The notes under the pieces are model-generated. The model made no database searches, was not told the origin of the DNA, and saw nothing but the letters and a program-made list of their open reading frames with translations. From Gerris lacustris (taxonomy: Eukaryota > Arthropoda > Insecta > Hemiptera > Gerridae), in assembly GCA_951217055.1 (NCBI GenBank), contig OX578276.1, positions 31,643,505 to 31,707,504 on the forward strand: a stretch of 64,000 nucleotides of DNA. The letters run 5' to 3'. A program made the translations under genes and the position numbers. The stretch's first letter is position 1. Each line of letters begins with the position of its first letter. This document shows positions 1 to 11,139 of this stretch, in pieces.

Positions 1-245
1 GATGGGTGAACTTATATAGGACCAACAATGGGCTGATCATGACCAACCATCCAAATTAAAAAAAAAAAAATCGCAGATGAGTAGTTTTTAAGATATGCTG
101 GTTCGAAAAATTGAGTGACAGACCGACAGTCACGGAACCAAAGAATTTTCCTGATTTTTTTTTTTTTTAAATTGAAGACCTAAAAAGTGTTCGTACTTCA
201 GAACGATCACATAGCTTCCGTTACCTTCGGTAAGCTCGGACGCAA
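1..245 (+). repeat. Dispersed repeat family B, copy 1 (cut by window edge)
   Basis: This copy shares long similarity with 5095-5500 and 17820-18145, including a block about accessions to 'ggaaccaaa' and the 3' tail. It ends in a 30-nt terminus (214-243) that can fold as GCTTCCG / TTACC-TTC-GGTAA / CGGACGC. The same terminus closes the copies at 5468-5497, 18111-18140 and 38373-38402. No coding capacity is seen. The transposon class is not recognised. Confidence 0.7.
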
Positions 246-1036
246 TAAATCTATTTGTCTCTAAATTAAAAATTTTCTTTACAGAAATCCCTGTCAGGGG
301 GTAGTCTCATATTAATTCAATCAAATGTGCACATTCAATATTGAATAAAAATAAATATGATCTTGCCGTTATTTGAATGCACAATCACACTTTCATGAAT
401 CACACTGATGAATCCATTCACCAGTGCGGGGTCATATTATTTTGCACCAATGATGGGGCGGGCGTGAGGAAGCTATGTGTCACACTAGTTAGTAGACGAT
501 TTTATTAAAATACATATTTATTTTATTTTGCAAAAAAAACAACATATTTTTGCAAAAATAGTGAAGATTAAATTCTACTATTTCTTTCTGTTCAATTTTA
601 TTTGTTTAAAAAAGCAAACATCTTCGTACGTGAGATGATTTTAATTGTGTAAAATAAAAAAATAATGATAAAACACAAAAGATGTCTTGGTTGACAGTCA
701 TTAGTAGTATTGTGCTGTCAAACCCGCGTGGGAATACTCATAGTATTCTCAAAAGTACTCTTGTGAGAGGCAGGATGTGAACATAGAAATGCGGAGGACG
801 AATCATTTCCAATTCCAATACTGATCTAGTCCTTGGGGTCATTCAATAATTTACAGAACAGATAGTTACGTCATTTATTCAGATCGGATATTCATCAATC
901 ATAATGTTGAATTAAGTAATGTCTTAAAATAACTTTCCTTCTCAAGAATTTAGGTTAACTTGAATAATGTATTTCTTAGATGTTTAATATTTAAAATTCA
1001 GCATCAGTTTGTGTGTCATATTACTCGTGTATCCGA
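246..1036. other. Intergenic, mostly unassigned
   Basis: This stretch is AT-rich with no convincing exon. Part of it (about 300-490) is a degraded relative of the family D ends: a 'gtgcggggtcatatt...gaggaagctatgtgtcacac' type tail also occurs near 4960, 17575 and 46860. Nothing else was recognised. Confidence 0.5.
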
Positions 1037-1102
1037 TTCTAAACACTTCTAACCACCTCTAACCACCTCTAATCACCTCTAACCACCTCTAACCACTTCT
1101 AA
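1037..1102. repeat. 10-bp minisatellite (AACCACCTCT)n
   Basis: About six to seven tandem copies of a 10-bp unit with single-base variants (AACCACTTCT, AATCACCTCT). It directly abuts the TIR element that begins at 1103. Confidence 0.8.
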
Positions 1103-1551
1103 AAGCTCGGTCTAACAGGAACTTAACCGTGCGGATGAAACAATCGCTGTCATTCGCCGACTTAAGTGGTAAAAAATAACGCGAACAAGTCTGCGATACA
1201 AATTACTGAGTGATTTTTTCTTTCTCTCTTTCTTGATCTTGTCTTTTGTTTTAAATAACATGTTCAGCAGTTTCTCTGACGATGAAGAATTGCTTTTTCA
1301 TTCCGCTTTGAGGCAAGCAAAACGAAAGAAAATGGATGCATGAAATAAAAATTTATCTGTTAAATTTAATTTATCTGTTTCATTTCGTCAGTAACTTTTC
1401 AGCCTCTAATTCACCGCAAACTTTTTGGTGAATGCAACTGCTCATTTGTCCACCTCAAGCTGGATTAGTCCTCCGCGATAGGTCACCTTCTGTTTAACCG
1501 GGATGATGTAATATTACTGAGTACAAAGTCCGGTTCTGTTTGACCGAGCCA
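1103..1551. mobile_element. 449-bp non-autonomous TIR element, possibly PIF/Harbinger-like
   Basis: The ends are imperfect inverted repeats: AAGCTCGGTCTAACAGGAAC on the left and the complement of GTTCTGTTTGACCGAGCCA on the right. TAA flanks both sides (1100-1102 and 1552-1554), which fits a 3-bp target duplication as made by PIF/Harbinger elements. Inside, at about 1260-1343, is a 27-codon ORF beginning MFSSFSDDEELL and ending in a basic KRKK stretch. It resembles the acidic-then-basic N-terminus of some Harbinger proteins. The superfamily call is inference; the TIRs and TAA flanks are seen directly. Confidence 0.55.
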
Positions 1552-2160
1552 TAAAGGACAATTAAGATTTTATGAATATGGTAAAGATCCAAAAATTTAC
1601 AACTAAAATTTTACGGTCTCACAGTCTCACAAACAATTTTGCCAGAATATGAAACAAGGATTAATCATTTTGACCATTAACAACAACTGTATTATAAATA
1701 AACTTTTTTTTTAGAAGTTAATTTTTATTTATTTATTTATTAAACATTTTTTAAGAGTCCTCAAACAGCTGAAGCCACAAGTGAGGCACTCTAATACATA
1801 AAAACCATACCGTAATTATGGCTAAAAAAAGTAACAAAAAATTTAAAACCTGCTAATCAGGTGATTTTAAATTTTGTTTTATTTTTATATGCTAATTAAA
1901 AGCTTATCAATATAATCTTGCCCCTATCTTCAAGCCGTACCAAGACAGCAGTCATTGTCTATTATTTTAGCGGTGTTAATATCTCCTCTCTTTCACGAAT
2001 TCCTCGTCAATCCTTTTCCTCGCTGTTTATTATTATAATAATTACATGAATTCATTTTATATTTATAGTAATGACAAGTTAACAATATTCGCATATGGTC
2101 TGTGTTTGTGTGTGGAGAGCCGGAGAGCACACAATTAAAAATAAATAAACAAACAATTAT
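1552..2160. other. Intergenic, nothing recognised
   Basis: AT-rich sequence with short homopolymer runs. No exon, TIR or tandem repeat was seen. Confidence 0.5.
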
Positions 2161-2830
2161 AATCTTGATTTTGCTTCCAATCTTACCAAAGGTTCTATAA
2201 TCGTTCTGAAGACCATAATAATTTTTCTGCCGGCCTACACTGAATTTTTGCGAACCAACATAATATCTTTATAACTATTCGTCCAATTTTAATATTAGTT
2301 GAATAGTTAATCATTATTAGCCCATTGTTGGTTCCATTTTAGTTTTAATCTTTCGTGCCCATAGGTTTCTCTTATGTGCACTCAAACATACATTTATTTA
2401 CATCTAAATCTTCAAAAGTACTTATCTAATTTTTATGAAATTTGAAAGGTTTATTGGACAGAAGCCTGCAGATAGCCCCTGATTAATTTCAACTATCTGT
2501 ACTGTTTAAACTTTGCTAAATTGATACTTTTTAATTCATGTAAAAACTCAAAACAATTGTGATAGATTTAAAACAGGGGGGTAGTATGCCACACCAATTG
2601 GCATACTATTTTAAATTACAATAAAAAAATAGTTCATTTAAAAAAATACTTCACATCTACAAGAAGTTAAGGAATGAAATATTGTAACTTGTTAAAAAAT
2701 TAATCAATTTCAATGTGAACTATTGTTAATTATATACAATTATGCTGCCGAGCTTACAGAAGGAAACGCAAGTTTTGAGATCTTAAGGACGATTTTTTTA
2801 TGTCTCTAAATTCAAATTCAATAGTTTCAC
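2161..2830 (-). repeat. Dispersed repeat family B, minus-strand copies (degraded)
   Basis: About 2200-2570 reads, on the minus strand, as the same body found at 5100-5330 and 25790-26540. Shared phrases include 'cttcaaaagtacttatct', 'cctgcagatagc' and 'cattgttggttcc'. A second piece at about 2744-2830 begins with a degraded version of the 30-nt family B terminus (gctgccgagcttacagaagg). Confidence 0.55.
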
Positions 2831-2834
2831 ATTT

Positions 2835-3568
2835 GAGTAGCCGAATTCCAAAAGCAGCTATATCCAAAAAAAAAAAATGAGATATTGGTACCCCTGGATT
2901 TGTTTTTTAAAGCTCTACAGGTTCTGCAGTTAAACAGTTCCAAAAAAAATTATAAACCTATTAAAATCTAGATTGAAATATGAGTGCGGTTACAAAAGTA
3001 GCTATATACCTACTGAACTCGGATTCAAAAGGAGCTATATCCATAACTGATCCAAACTCATCCATATCCTATGTACACATTATAGAGCTACTCTGAGTAA
3101 GGCTGCAAAATCATCTATATCCTTATTTACACATTTCTATCTTCTTTTAAACAGAAACAAATATGATAGAAGAGAAAAAAGTAAACAAAATATATTATAG
3201 TAGCTTCACTGAATAAATAATAGTTTAAATAGTTAAAATAATAGTTTTATAACTGCTTAATTTATTGGATATAACTGCTTTTGCTGCAGCACACCTATCC
3301 AACATGCCAAAGGGTTTGGGCGCAAAAGTAGCTATAAACAAAAACTGTGACAAAACCAGCTATGGATAATTTCTTTTGTTTATTAAAAAGAAAATAATAG
3401 CCTGAGATTATAGGGCTTTTGTCCACTAAATGAATTATTAGTTATTGATTTTTGTTTTTTAAAAAATTAACCTGAAAACACAATTTAGTGAATTGCTAGA
3501 CGTTTTTCGTGCTTTGCCAAAATAAATTTAAATGGATATATGTAGCTGCTTTTGGAATTCAGCTACTC
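2835..3568. mobile_element. 734-bp TIR element with internal AGCTATATCC repeats
   Basis: The left end GAGTAGCCGAATTCCAAAAG is answered by an inverted right end, with about 30 bp of TIR (a few mismatches and a short indel). ATTT flanks each side (2831-2834 and 3569-3572), a candidate 4-bp target duplication. Several partial copies of the terminal motif (AAAAG-N-AGCTATATCC and variants) lie inside, near 2993, 3024, 3110, 3265, 3322 and 3350, in both orientations. There is no ORF. Its superfamily is unknown to me. Confidence 0.65.
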
Positions 3569-3572
3569 ATTT

Positions 3573-5090
3573 ATTTTATCTGTGTCTTGCTTTCTTTCGG
3601 AATTCGTATAAAGGCTAATCCTGTTAACAAAATTATCTTATGACATCTATCACAGTATATTTTATTTTATTTTATGCGTGACTAAATGTATTTTTTCATT
3701 AATGGGGCGCGAGGAAACACACATAGTGAATGACACACTATTGGGCAGACAGATATTTGTGGCTGCACAGATATTTCTGTCATTGGAGATAATAATGCCA
3801 ATGCATTCTAGTATTAGTTTTCTTAATTATTATGCTGCAAATAAGGTTGAAATCAAAACATCTTAGATTGTATTCATATTTAGTTACTGTGTTCCAAAAT
3901 ACAATTAATAATAGATTAAAACTGAGTGTATTTTATAATATCTATGTCTGATGCTACAACCTATTCGTTCTTCCTCTATTCAGCTGTATCAGTCTCCCTT
4001 GCTCTCTATCGTCTATTCTTAATTGCCATCAGTCGTTCTTCTATATTGTCGAGGTCGTCCCCTTATTCTTTAGTTAAACAATCTTCCGTTTTAGTATCCG
4101 TACTCTCCGACGAAGACCATATCATTTCTTCAATCCCAACATCTATTTATTTCACCATCTATTACATCTATATCCTCCAATCTTCTCACAGCATCAATTC
4201 TATTTGTAAATGTCCAATTAAATAATACAAAGTATAATACGAGAACATAAAATACAGGTCGATTTAAATTTACGTAATTGCGAACCCGTCATTCAAAGGA
4301 AACTTTGAATTTGGGCCAAAAGTGAAACCAAAAAGTATCTCTGATTTCTACAACGCATTTTGGTTGAAGTAGTTCTAAAAATGTTCTCTTACAAAAATGG
4401 TAATCTAGTTAATTCAATGATTCAATGATTAATGAAACATTAAATTAATATAACTATTAACGCACATCTATTTGATCTCCTTTTACTGGCCCCCGCGGTG
4501 ACCTATTTCTTGTGAAGATCCTCCCGCATACATCTCATCTACCCCACGTGTAATTTTTCTTCCTACGCTAACGCAGCCTACAACGTTGCACAATATTATT
4601 AATGATTATTTTTTAAAAGTTAAGTCATGTGCTTATTCATATTTGTGAAGTATTGCTAAAGATCATAATTACGTGTATTTTTAGTATATTGGAAAATATA
4701 TTTAATATTTGTTATTACTTATTATATTTATTTTTTATTTTTCTAATACTCGTACTTTCTAACGATGTTTAACTATAGTTCTTTGTTTATCAATGGATAC
4801 AACCAAAACTTCTTTGGTTAAACTGTTTGACCATAGATGGAACCATAGTTTAACGGCTTTATACTATCGATTCTCTCTAAGCTAAGCCAAAAAGCTATTG
4901 CTGCTTGTTATGACGAAGGTGAAATATAATGTAAAATATGATTGAATGAAAATAGTCTGTCAATTAGTGTGGCACATAGCTTCCTCATGTCCTATCTCGA
5001 ATACTTTAATGATTTTACAACCTATTTTTATCAAATTTATTTAATTCTCCCCAGTTTTTTTTTAAATTTGTTTTTTTACATGAATTTAGA
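3573..5090. other. Intergenic, degraded repeats only
   Basis: A 99-codon open stretch at 3926-4225 (+) has no recognisable domain and looks like chance or a decayed transposon read from the wrong strand. At 4955-4990 there is a short copy of the 'attagtgtggcacatagcttcctc' tail seen also at 17565. No host exon was identified. Confidence 0.45.
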
Positions 5091-5094
5091 AAAA

Positions 5095-5500
5095 TGTTAA
5101 GAGCTCAGACGGTTAATCTGGGGCTATCTGCAGGCTACTTTCAACAACCATCCTAATTTCATAAAAATAAGATGAATTCTTTTGAAGATATAGGTGTGAA
5201 TAAATGTGTAACTAATGGGCGCAGAAGGTTCAAACTTATATGGGACCAATAATAGGCTAATTATGACCTACCTTCCAAATTTCATAAAAATGGGAGGAGT
5301 GGAGGAGTAGTTTTAAGATATATTGATTGGTTCGCAAAAATTGAGTGACAGACTGTCAGAGAGACACGGAACCAAAAATGTTCCATGATGTCTGAAACGG
5401 ATTTCTGTCTTGTAAATTATGAAATCGGAGACGTAAAAAAAAATTGGTTTTTCAGAAGGATCAAATAGCTTCCGTTTACTTTGGAAAGCTTGAAAGCAAA
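5095..5500 (+). repeat. Dispersed repeat family B, copy 2
   Basis: This matches copy 1 over its whole length and extends further left ('ggctatctgcaggct...'). It ends with a degenerate form of the 30-nt terminus at 5468-5497. Short ORFs on the minus strand here are by-products of the repeat. Confidence 0.7.
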
Positions 5501-5988
5501 AATGAGTGGTTCTAAAAGCAGTAGGTTGTTTATATGCATCAGAGAATGAATTGTGCACAAAAGGTTGAAATGAATATGGGATCATCTGTTGAATAACTTT
5601 GACACACCATCATATTTCATCAATATTAGACGTTGCAAATGCAAAACCGTTGATGGACAGACCGAGGGAACGACGAAGACACCAAAACTTCTCCCTAATT
5701 TATAAAACTCACTATGGTTAAAGACATTTTGCATTTGGAGACAAAAAAAATTGTTCCTATATATAGTCACAATGGTTCCGCTATATCTTAATTGAAGGAG
5801 CGCAGTGAGTTCTTCATTTCAGAGACTTGGGATTTGAAAAGTTTGTGTGTTTGTTTGTGTGTTTGTTTGTGTGTTTGTTTGTCTAACGATAACTGGAGTA
5901 AAAGTTGATCAATTTCAACGAAATTTGGCACATATATGCACCTCAGCATTTGTGAGAAGTGTATAGTTTTTGGAAATTCCACACTAAA
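5501..5988. repeat. Repeat-derived leader with a 12-bp minisatellite
   Basis: About four copies of TGTGTGTTTGTT lie around 5836-5882. They are followed by a 'caacgaaatttggcacatat' phrase typical of several dispersed repeats in this window (compare 17160-17200 and 61420). The stretch runs directly into the 132-bp tandem array. Confidence 0.6.
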
Positions 5989-6640
5989 TATTTTCAAGAT
6001 GGCGCCCAATATGGTGGACGACTAAAAAAAAAGTTTTAGTCAGTATAGTGTATTATACATCGTTTTAAAGGTCTTTAAGAGAAGAAAAATAATATGTAAC
6101 TAATAAAATTTCACAGTTCATATTTTCAAGATGGCGGCCAATATGGTGGACGACTAAAAAAAAAAGTTTTAGCCAGCATAATGTGTTATACATCGTTTTA
6201 AAGGTCTCTAAGAGAAGAAAAATAATATGTAACTAATAAAATTTCACATTTAATATTTTCAAGATGGCGGCCAATATGGTGGACGATTAAAAAAAAGTTT
6301 TAGCCAGCATAATGTGTTATACATCGTTTTAAAGGTCTTTAAGAGAAGAAAAATAATACGTAACTAATAAAATTTCACAGTTCATATTTTCAAGATGGCG
6401 GCCAATATGGTGGACGACTAAACAAAAAGTTTTTAGTCAGTATGACATGTTATACATCAATTTAAAGCTCTTGAAGTCTAGGAAAGGAATATCTAACTAT
6501 TTAAATTTCAAACATAATATTTTCAAAATGGCGGCCAATATAACGAAAACTAAAAAAAGTTTTAGTCTCCAAGACAAGTTATAAATCGTTTAAAGGTATT
6601 TTATAGGCTGAAGATTATGTACAAATACTGTATAAATAGG
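5989..6640. repeat. Tandem array, about 132-bp unit, five copies
   Basis: Units start at about 5989, 6121, 6254, 6385 and 6518. Each begins TATTTTCAAGATGGCG and carries 'ccaatatggtggacgac', a poly-A run and 'gtaactaataaaatttcaca'. The first four are closely similar and the fifth is diverged and shorter. Confidence 0.85.
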
Positions 6641-8110
6641 CGAGCACTGCGAGCATTTATTCATTTTATTATATAATTATTATGTGCAAATACATTTACA
6701 AAAGCGAGCGTAGTGAACCTGCTATCATTTTATTTAATAAAATATTTACTACAAATGCTGAATAAACTGGCGAGCGTAGCGAGCCTGCATTAATATTATT
6801 AAAAAGATTATGGACAAATACTTTTATAACAGGCGAGCGTAGCGAGCCAGCAATAATATTATTAAATAAGGATAATATAAAAATGCTACAGAAATTGGCG
6901 AGCGCAGCGAGCCCGCAATCATTTCATTAAATAAGGATTCTGTAGAAACGCTGTATAAACAGGCCAGCGTAGCGAGCCTGCATTAATATTTTTAAATAAA
7001 TATTGGGTACAAATACTGTAATATCAGGTGAGCCTAGCGAGCCTGCATTAATATTATTAAATAGCGAGCCTGCAATAATTATATTAAGTAAAGGTTAGGT
7101 AAAAATGCTGTATAAACAGGCGAGCGCAGCGAGCCTGCATTAATATTATTATTAAATAAAAATTATGTATACAAATACTGTTAGAACAGGCGAGCCAGCA
7201 ATAATTTTATTAAGTAAAGATTATGTAGAAATAATGTATAAACAGGCGAGCGTACCGAGCCTGCATTAATATTAATAACTAAAGATTATGGAAAAATATT
7301 TTTACAACAAGCGAATGTAGTGAGCCTGCAATCATTTTATTAAATAAAATATTAACTACAAATGCTGTATAAACAGGCGAGCGTAGCGAGCCTACATTGA
7401 TATTATAAATAAAGATCATGGACAACTAATTTTATAACAGGCGAGCGTAGCGAGCCTGCAATAATTTTATTAAATAAAGATAACATAAAAATGCTCTATA
7501 AACAGGCGAGCGCAGCGAGCCCATGCAATAATTTTATTGAATAAAGATTATGTAGAAACGCTGTATAAACAGGCGAGCGTAGCGAGCCTGCAATAATATT
7601 ATTAAATAAAGATCATGGACAAATAATTTTATAACAGGCGAGCGTAGCGAGCCTGCAATAATTTTATTAAATAAAGATAACATAAAAATGCTATATAAAC
7701 AGGCGAGCGCAGCGAGCCCACGCAATAATTTTATTGAATAAAGATTATGTAGAAACGCTGTATAAACAGGCGAGCCTGCAATAATATTATTAAATAAATA
7801 TTATGTACAAACGCTGTAACATCAGGCGAGCGTAGCGAGCCTGCAGTCATATTATTTAAAAAAATGTTATGTACAAATGCTGTATAACCAGGCGAGCGTA
7901 GCGAGCCTGCAACAATATTATTAAATAAATAATATGTACATATGCTGTATCATCAGGCGAGCGTAGCGAGCCTGAATTAATATTATTACATATATAAAGA
8001 TTATGGAAAAATAATTTTACAACAGGCAATCATATTTAATTAATGAAAGATTATGTAGGTAAAACAGGTGAACGTGGTGAGCCCTTCATAACTTTATTAA
8101 ATAAGGATTA
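6640..8110. repeat. Satellite, ~65-bp unit with GGCGAGCGTAGCGAGCC core
   Basis: Roughly 23 units of 57-75 bp share the core GGCGAGCG(T/C)AGCGAGCC. It is followed by CTGCAATAATATTATTAAATA and a variable tail ending near TGTATAAACAG. Between about 7437 and 7770 three unit variants repeat in order, giving a higher-order period near 197 bp. Outer units are degraded. GC-rich cores alternate with AT-rich spacers. Confidence 0.9.
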
Positions 8111-9038
8111 TGTACGGATGAAAGGAAAACAGTTTTAGCTACCGAGAAGTTGTTGTTAATACGAAATTAAATTCGGCTCACAGCATCTCGGCCTCGTTTG
8201 ACAATTTTAAATTTTAAGAACGGGGCCAATAATAATGACAATTAAAGAGGAAGTTGTAATCAGCATGCCTCGCCATACATTGTTTTAAATAGTTTTATGA
8301 GTAGCAAACGAATATGTAGCTATTTTTACAAAAGTTTTGCATCAAATGTGACCGAGATGAGGGTGTTAAAAAGTAATCTTATTCTTTTATGCTGTGTTAC
8401 GTAAAATAATTGTAAAGCTCTTTTTAGGTTGAATAAGAATATGTTAGGTTTTCACCGAAAAATTATCTTAGTTGAGAACATAGTATGGGTGATATAAGAC
8501 CACAATCTACGCGAGTTCTTTATGCACAGCATCACTAGTAGTATCTTACATAGTAAGCTTGGAAGTGAATACAATATTAATGGTAAACAATCATTTAATG
8601 GATCGGTTCAGTAAAGAGACAGTCTCCTTTTGCCTGTCTTTTCAGGATGAAAGCCATCTTTAAGTTCAATCTAAAATTTCAGTTAACTAATTCAATGGCG
8701 CATGCTGGGTGATCACCGAGCGTTCAGCACCTTGCCGGAGTCGGGAATCGAACCTGGAACCTTCTGCATGCCTAGTGAACGCGATAGCAACTAGTTGCCC
8801 AACGGTCCCTTCTGGTCTAATATATAACACCTTTAATTGCTAATGATAATTATAGATTAGTTAATCTGTAGTTAGCATTAGCAATTGATGTTGTTTTGGT
8901 AATATGCTGATCAAGTTTCCTGTTTGAGATTTGCTCATTATTCTGTTTAGTTATAATAAAAATCACCCAAGTATTGACCAGCTGTTAAAACATTATTTAC
9001 AAATTATTTTATTCAGTAGCTATCTACTCATTAATTAC
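8111..9038. other. Presumed intron following the AGPAT-like exon; mostly unassigned
   Basis: By position this lies within the minus-strand acyltransferase gene, downstream of its second exon in transcription order. Apart from the SINE-like block at about 8695-8815, I see no feature. I searched for the next acyltransferase exons (FPEGTR region) and did not find them here. Confidence 0.45.
8695..8815 (-). repeat. tRNA-derived SINE-like fragment
   Basis: On the minus strand it reads GGGACCGTTGGGCAACTAG, followed about 35 nt later by CCAGGTTCGATTCCCG, an exact match to the pol III B-box consensus GGTTCGANNCC. The upstream part has a plausible A-box region. It cannot fold convincingly into a functional tRNA by eye, so a SINE or tRNA-derived repeat is the better call. 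Confidence 0.5.
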
Positions 9039-9172
9039 CTATCATATCTATGAATGATTGATGATTTGCAACGATGATGAATTTCCCATGTTGATCTGTT
9101 CTTTCAAGATTTCTTCCCTCAATTTTCAGGCCGATAATTTTAGTCATCATTTTACAAGGCCACTTTAATAAT
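9039..9172 (-). CDS. AGPAT-like acyltransferase, exon with NHQS catalytic motif (internal exon)
   Basis: This 134-nt exon has an acceptor TTTTCAG ending at 9173 and a donor GTAATT at 9038. It encodes LLKWPCKMMTKIIGLK...FIIVANHQSFIDMIG. NHQSFID matches acyltransferase motif I (NHxxxxD) of 1-acyl-sn-glycerol-3-phosphate acyltransferases, ER-membrane enzymes that convert lysophosphatidic acid to phosphatidic acid. The preceding 'GLKIEGRNLE' region also fits the family. The exon takes one base to complete a codon at its start (AG|A with the upstream exon) and leaves one base at its end. Motif II-IV exons (EGTR and others) are not in the window and should lie to the left. The family call is firm; the paralogue cannot be assigned. 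Confidence 0.85.
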
Positions 9173-9299
9173 CTGAAAACATAAAACATGAAACATTTAA
9201 GTTGTCACCTCAAATTTAGTTGACGCGTAAGCAATAATTTATTACTACTCATAAATCAGAGTATATAATTTAGAGTATTTGTGATCCTATCCTATAGGC

Positions 9300-9545
9300 A
9301 TTGGTCACTTCTACTCGAGCATTTTATCTGATTAATCAAGGTCGAGATCATGGGATCGACCCCGAGCCAAGGGACTTTGATTTACACGCCTCACAATTGA
9401 TTACACCGTATTAGCTTTAGCGAGAAGTGGTCAACTTCATTCATACAGGGTAAGCCCTAATGGGCCCAAATAAATAGTTTTATTGCTAGGTTCCAACAAG
9501 TGGTGTAATTGCTAGGTTCGATCTCCCCGAACTACCACCACTAGC
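9300..9545 (+). repeat. SINE-related block
   Basis: It shares the phrase 'ggttccaacaagtggt' and an 'aatgggcccaaat' stretch with the 3' part of the SINE at 25867-26319. It also has a B-box-like GGTTCGATCTCC near 9509 and ends in ACTACCACCACTAGCACT, like the (TAC)n tail of that SINE. It is diverged. Confidence 0.45.
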
Positions 9546-10299
9546 ACTATCTTATGATATTATTTATCTTACGGTTCCATAAAATCATTGTGATGGCGCT
9601 AAGAGCATTGGCAAATAGGGAGGTTTCCCATGGCCCCTTGCTTAAAGGGGCCCTGCAAAATCTGCAAGCAGTTAGAAATATTATTATTTTTTTTTTTTCA
9701 TTGCAAAATTACTTACTGTTTCATAAAGGCACTCGAATACGATTTTGAAATTCTAATGTATTTAGACGTTTGAAGGTTGGCTCAGTCATAAATATTAGGT
9801 TTTAAAGAATGTCTGTCTGTATTATTTAGTAGAACAATAGAGTAGAATAGTAGAATAATAATTATACATATAAAGTCCATTAATTCACGGCAAAGACAAT
9901 GTTTATTATTAGATATGTGATCCGTTCAAATGCGTGGATCCAATTTTAAAGAAATTTAATACTCATATTTAGAAAAATCACCTATTTTAAATGCAGGAAA
10001 CTATAAAAGCTCGTAAAACAAATTTTATTTTGTTAAGGTAAAGGAATCATTCTTAAGATCTCCAGATTCAACATTTCCTAGACAAAAATGAATTTCCAGA
10101 CATCAGGATACACTTCACGGCATCGTGAAGTGTCTGTCCGTCTGTTGATCTGTCGGATTGTCGGTGTTTGTAAAACATTTTTTAAGAAACATCTTAAACA
10201 CTATACTCTTGTTCGGTAATTATGAAATTTTGATGGTAATTACGTTAAAACTCCACAGATTTAATCTATTTGCATACATTTACTTCCTCTCTAGAAATG

Positions 10300-10800
10300 C
10301 GGATGGTTTGTCAAAAGTGGATCTCAGATGGTCCCATATTAATTTCAACTTTCTAAATATATTAAATTTTGAATAAAAAAAATTCTGATCCTGTTGGAAA
10401 TCGATACAGGTTCAAACAATCACACCTTCAATTCCCATTGGGTCACATTATTTTTTATGTTTTTTTTTTTTTTTTTCGTTATGGCCACATTTAGCTAGGC
10501 TTTTTTAACATAGTAACATCTAATCTTTTAAAACACTTATATTTTGAAATCTATAACTCTATTATTATTATTCTTTATATTACTCTCATGTGTCCATTAA
10601 TCTAATGGAAGCCACACTGATAAGCAGTTTTTTCCTCGGATCGGACGAAAAGTGTAGCCGTGAGAGCAGGCGACAGGACGGACGGACAGACACACGCAGG
10701 AAAATATAAGGCTCCTTGGTTTTGCCTACGGACCCTAAAAATATGACTGCGTCTGAGCTGTCTCGGATATATAGTAGTACAGTAATTTTAGCCAATAATA
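10300..10800 (-). repeat. Family D copy (diverged)
   Basis: It contains, on the minus strand, the phrases 'tagggtccgtaggcaaaaccaagg', 'ctgtccgtccgtcctgtcgcctgctctcacggctacacttttcgtccgat' and the 'atgtgtccatt' tail. All of these recur at 46743-48226 in the same relative order. Short ORFs here are incidental. Confidence 0.6.
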
Positions 10801-11139
10801 TAGGTTCTGTACCAAAATATTAGGAACTTTTTTTTCGGAACGTTTTTTTTAATCGCTTTATTTTCTATTGACATTCTGAAAAACATATGGAAAATCGGCA
10901 ATGAGATCTCGTTCACGTTAGTTCAGTAAATAATCAAGATCAATGTTCAATAAAATCGTTTTTTAGTGAATATCTTCCTATGGCTCGGAGATCAATCAAG
11001 GTGGTTATCAAAATTGAAGATAATAAAATTTCCCACAAAAAAGTATCTCATTTTTTACGTACAATTGACGATTTACGGAATATAGGGCGAAATAAATAAA
11101 ACATCTGCATCATCTTGAGTTTGTTCTAAGCTATGCTGA

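Noticed and set aside
3926..4225. 99-codon ORF (+)
   Set aside because: No recognisable domain, no splice or start context, Ser/Ile/Tyr-rich composition as expected from AT-rich DNA.
6640..8110. Regular short repeats with spacers, CRISPR-like at first sight
   Set aside because: Spacers are themselves homologous and units are tandem with variable length in a eukaryotic context; there are no cas genes. It is a satellite.
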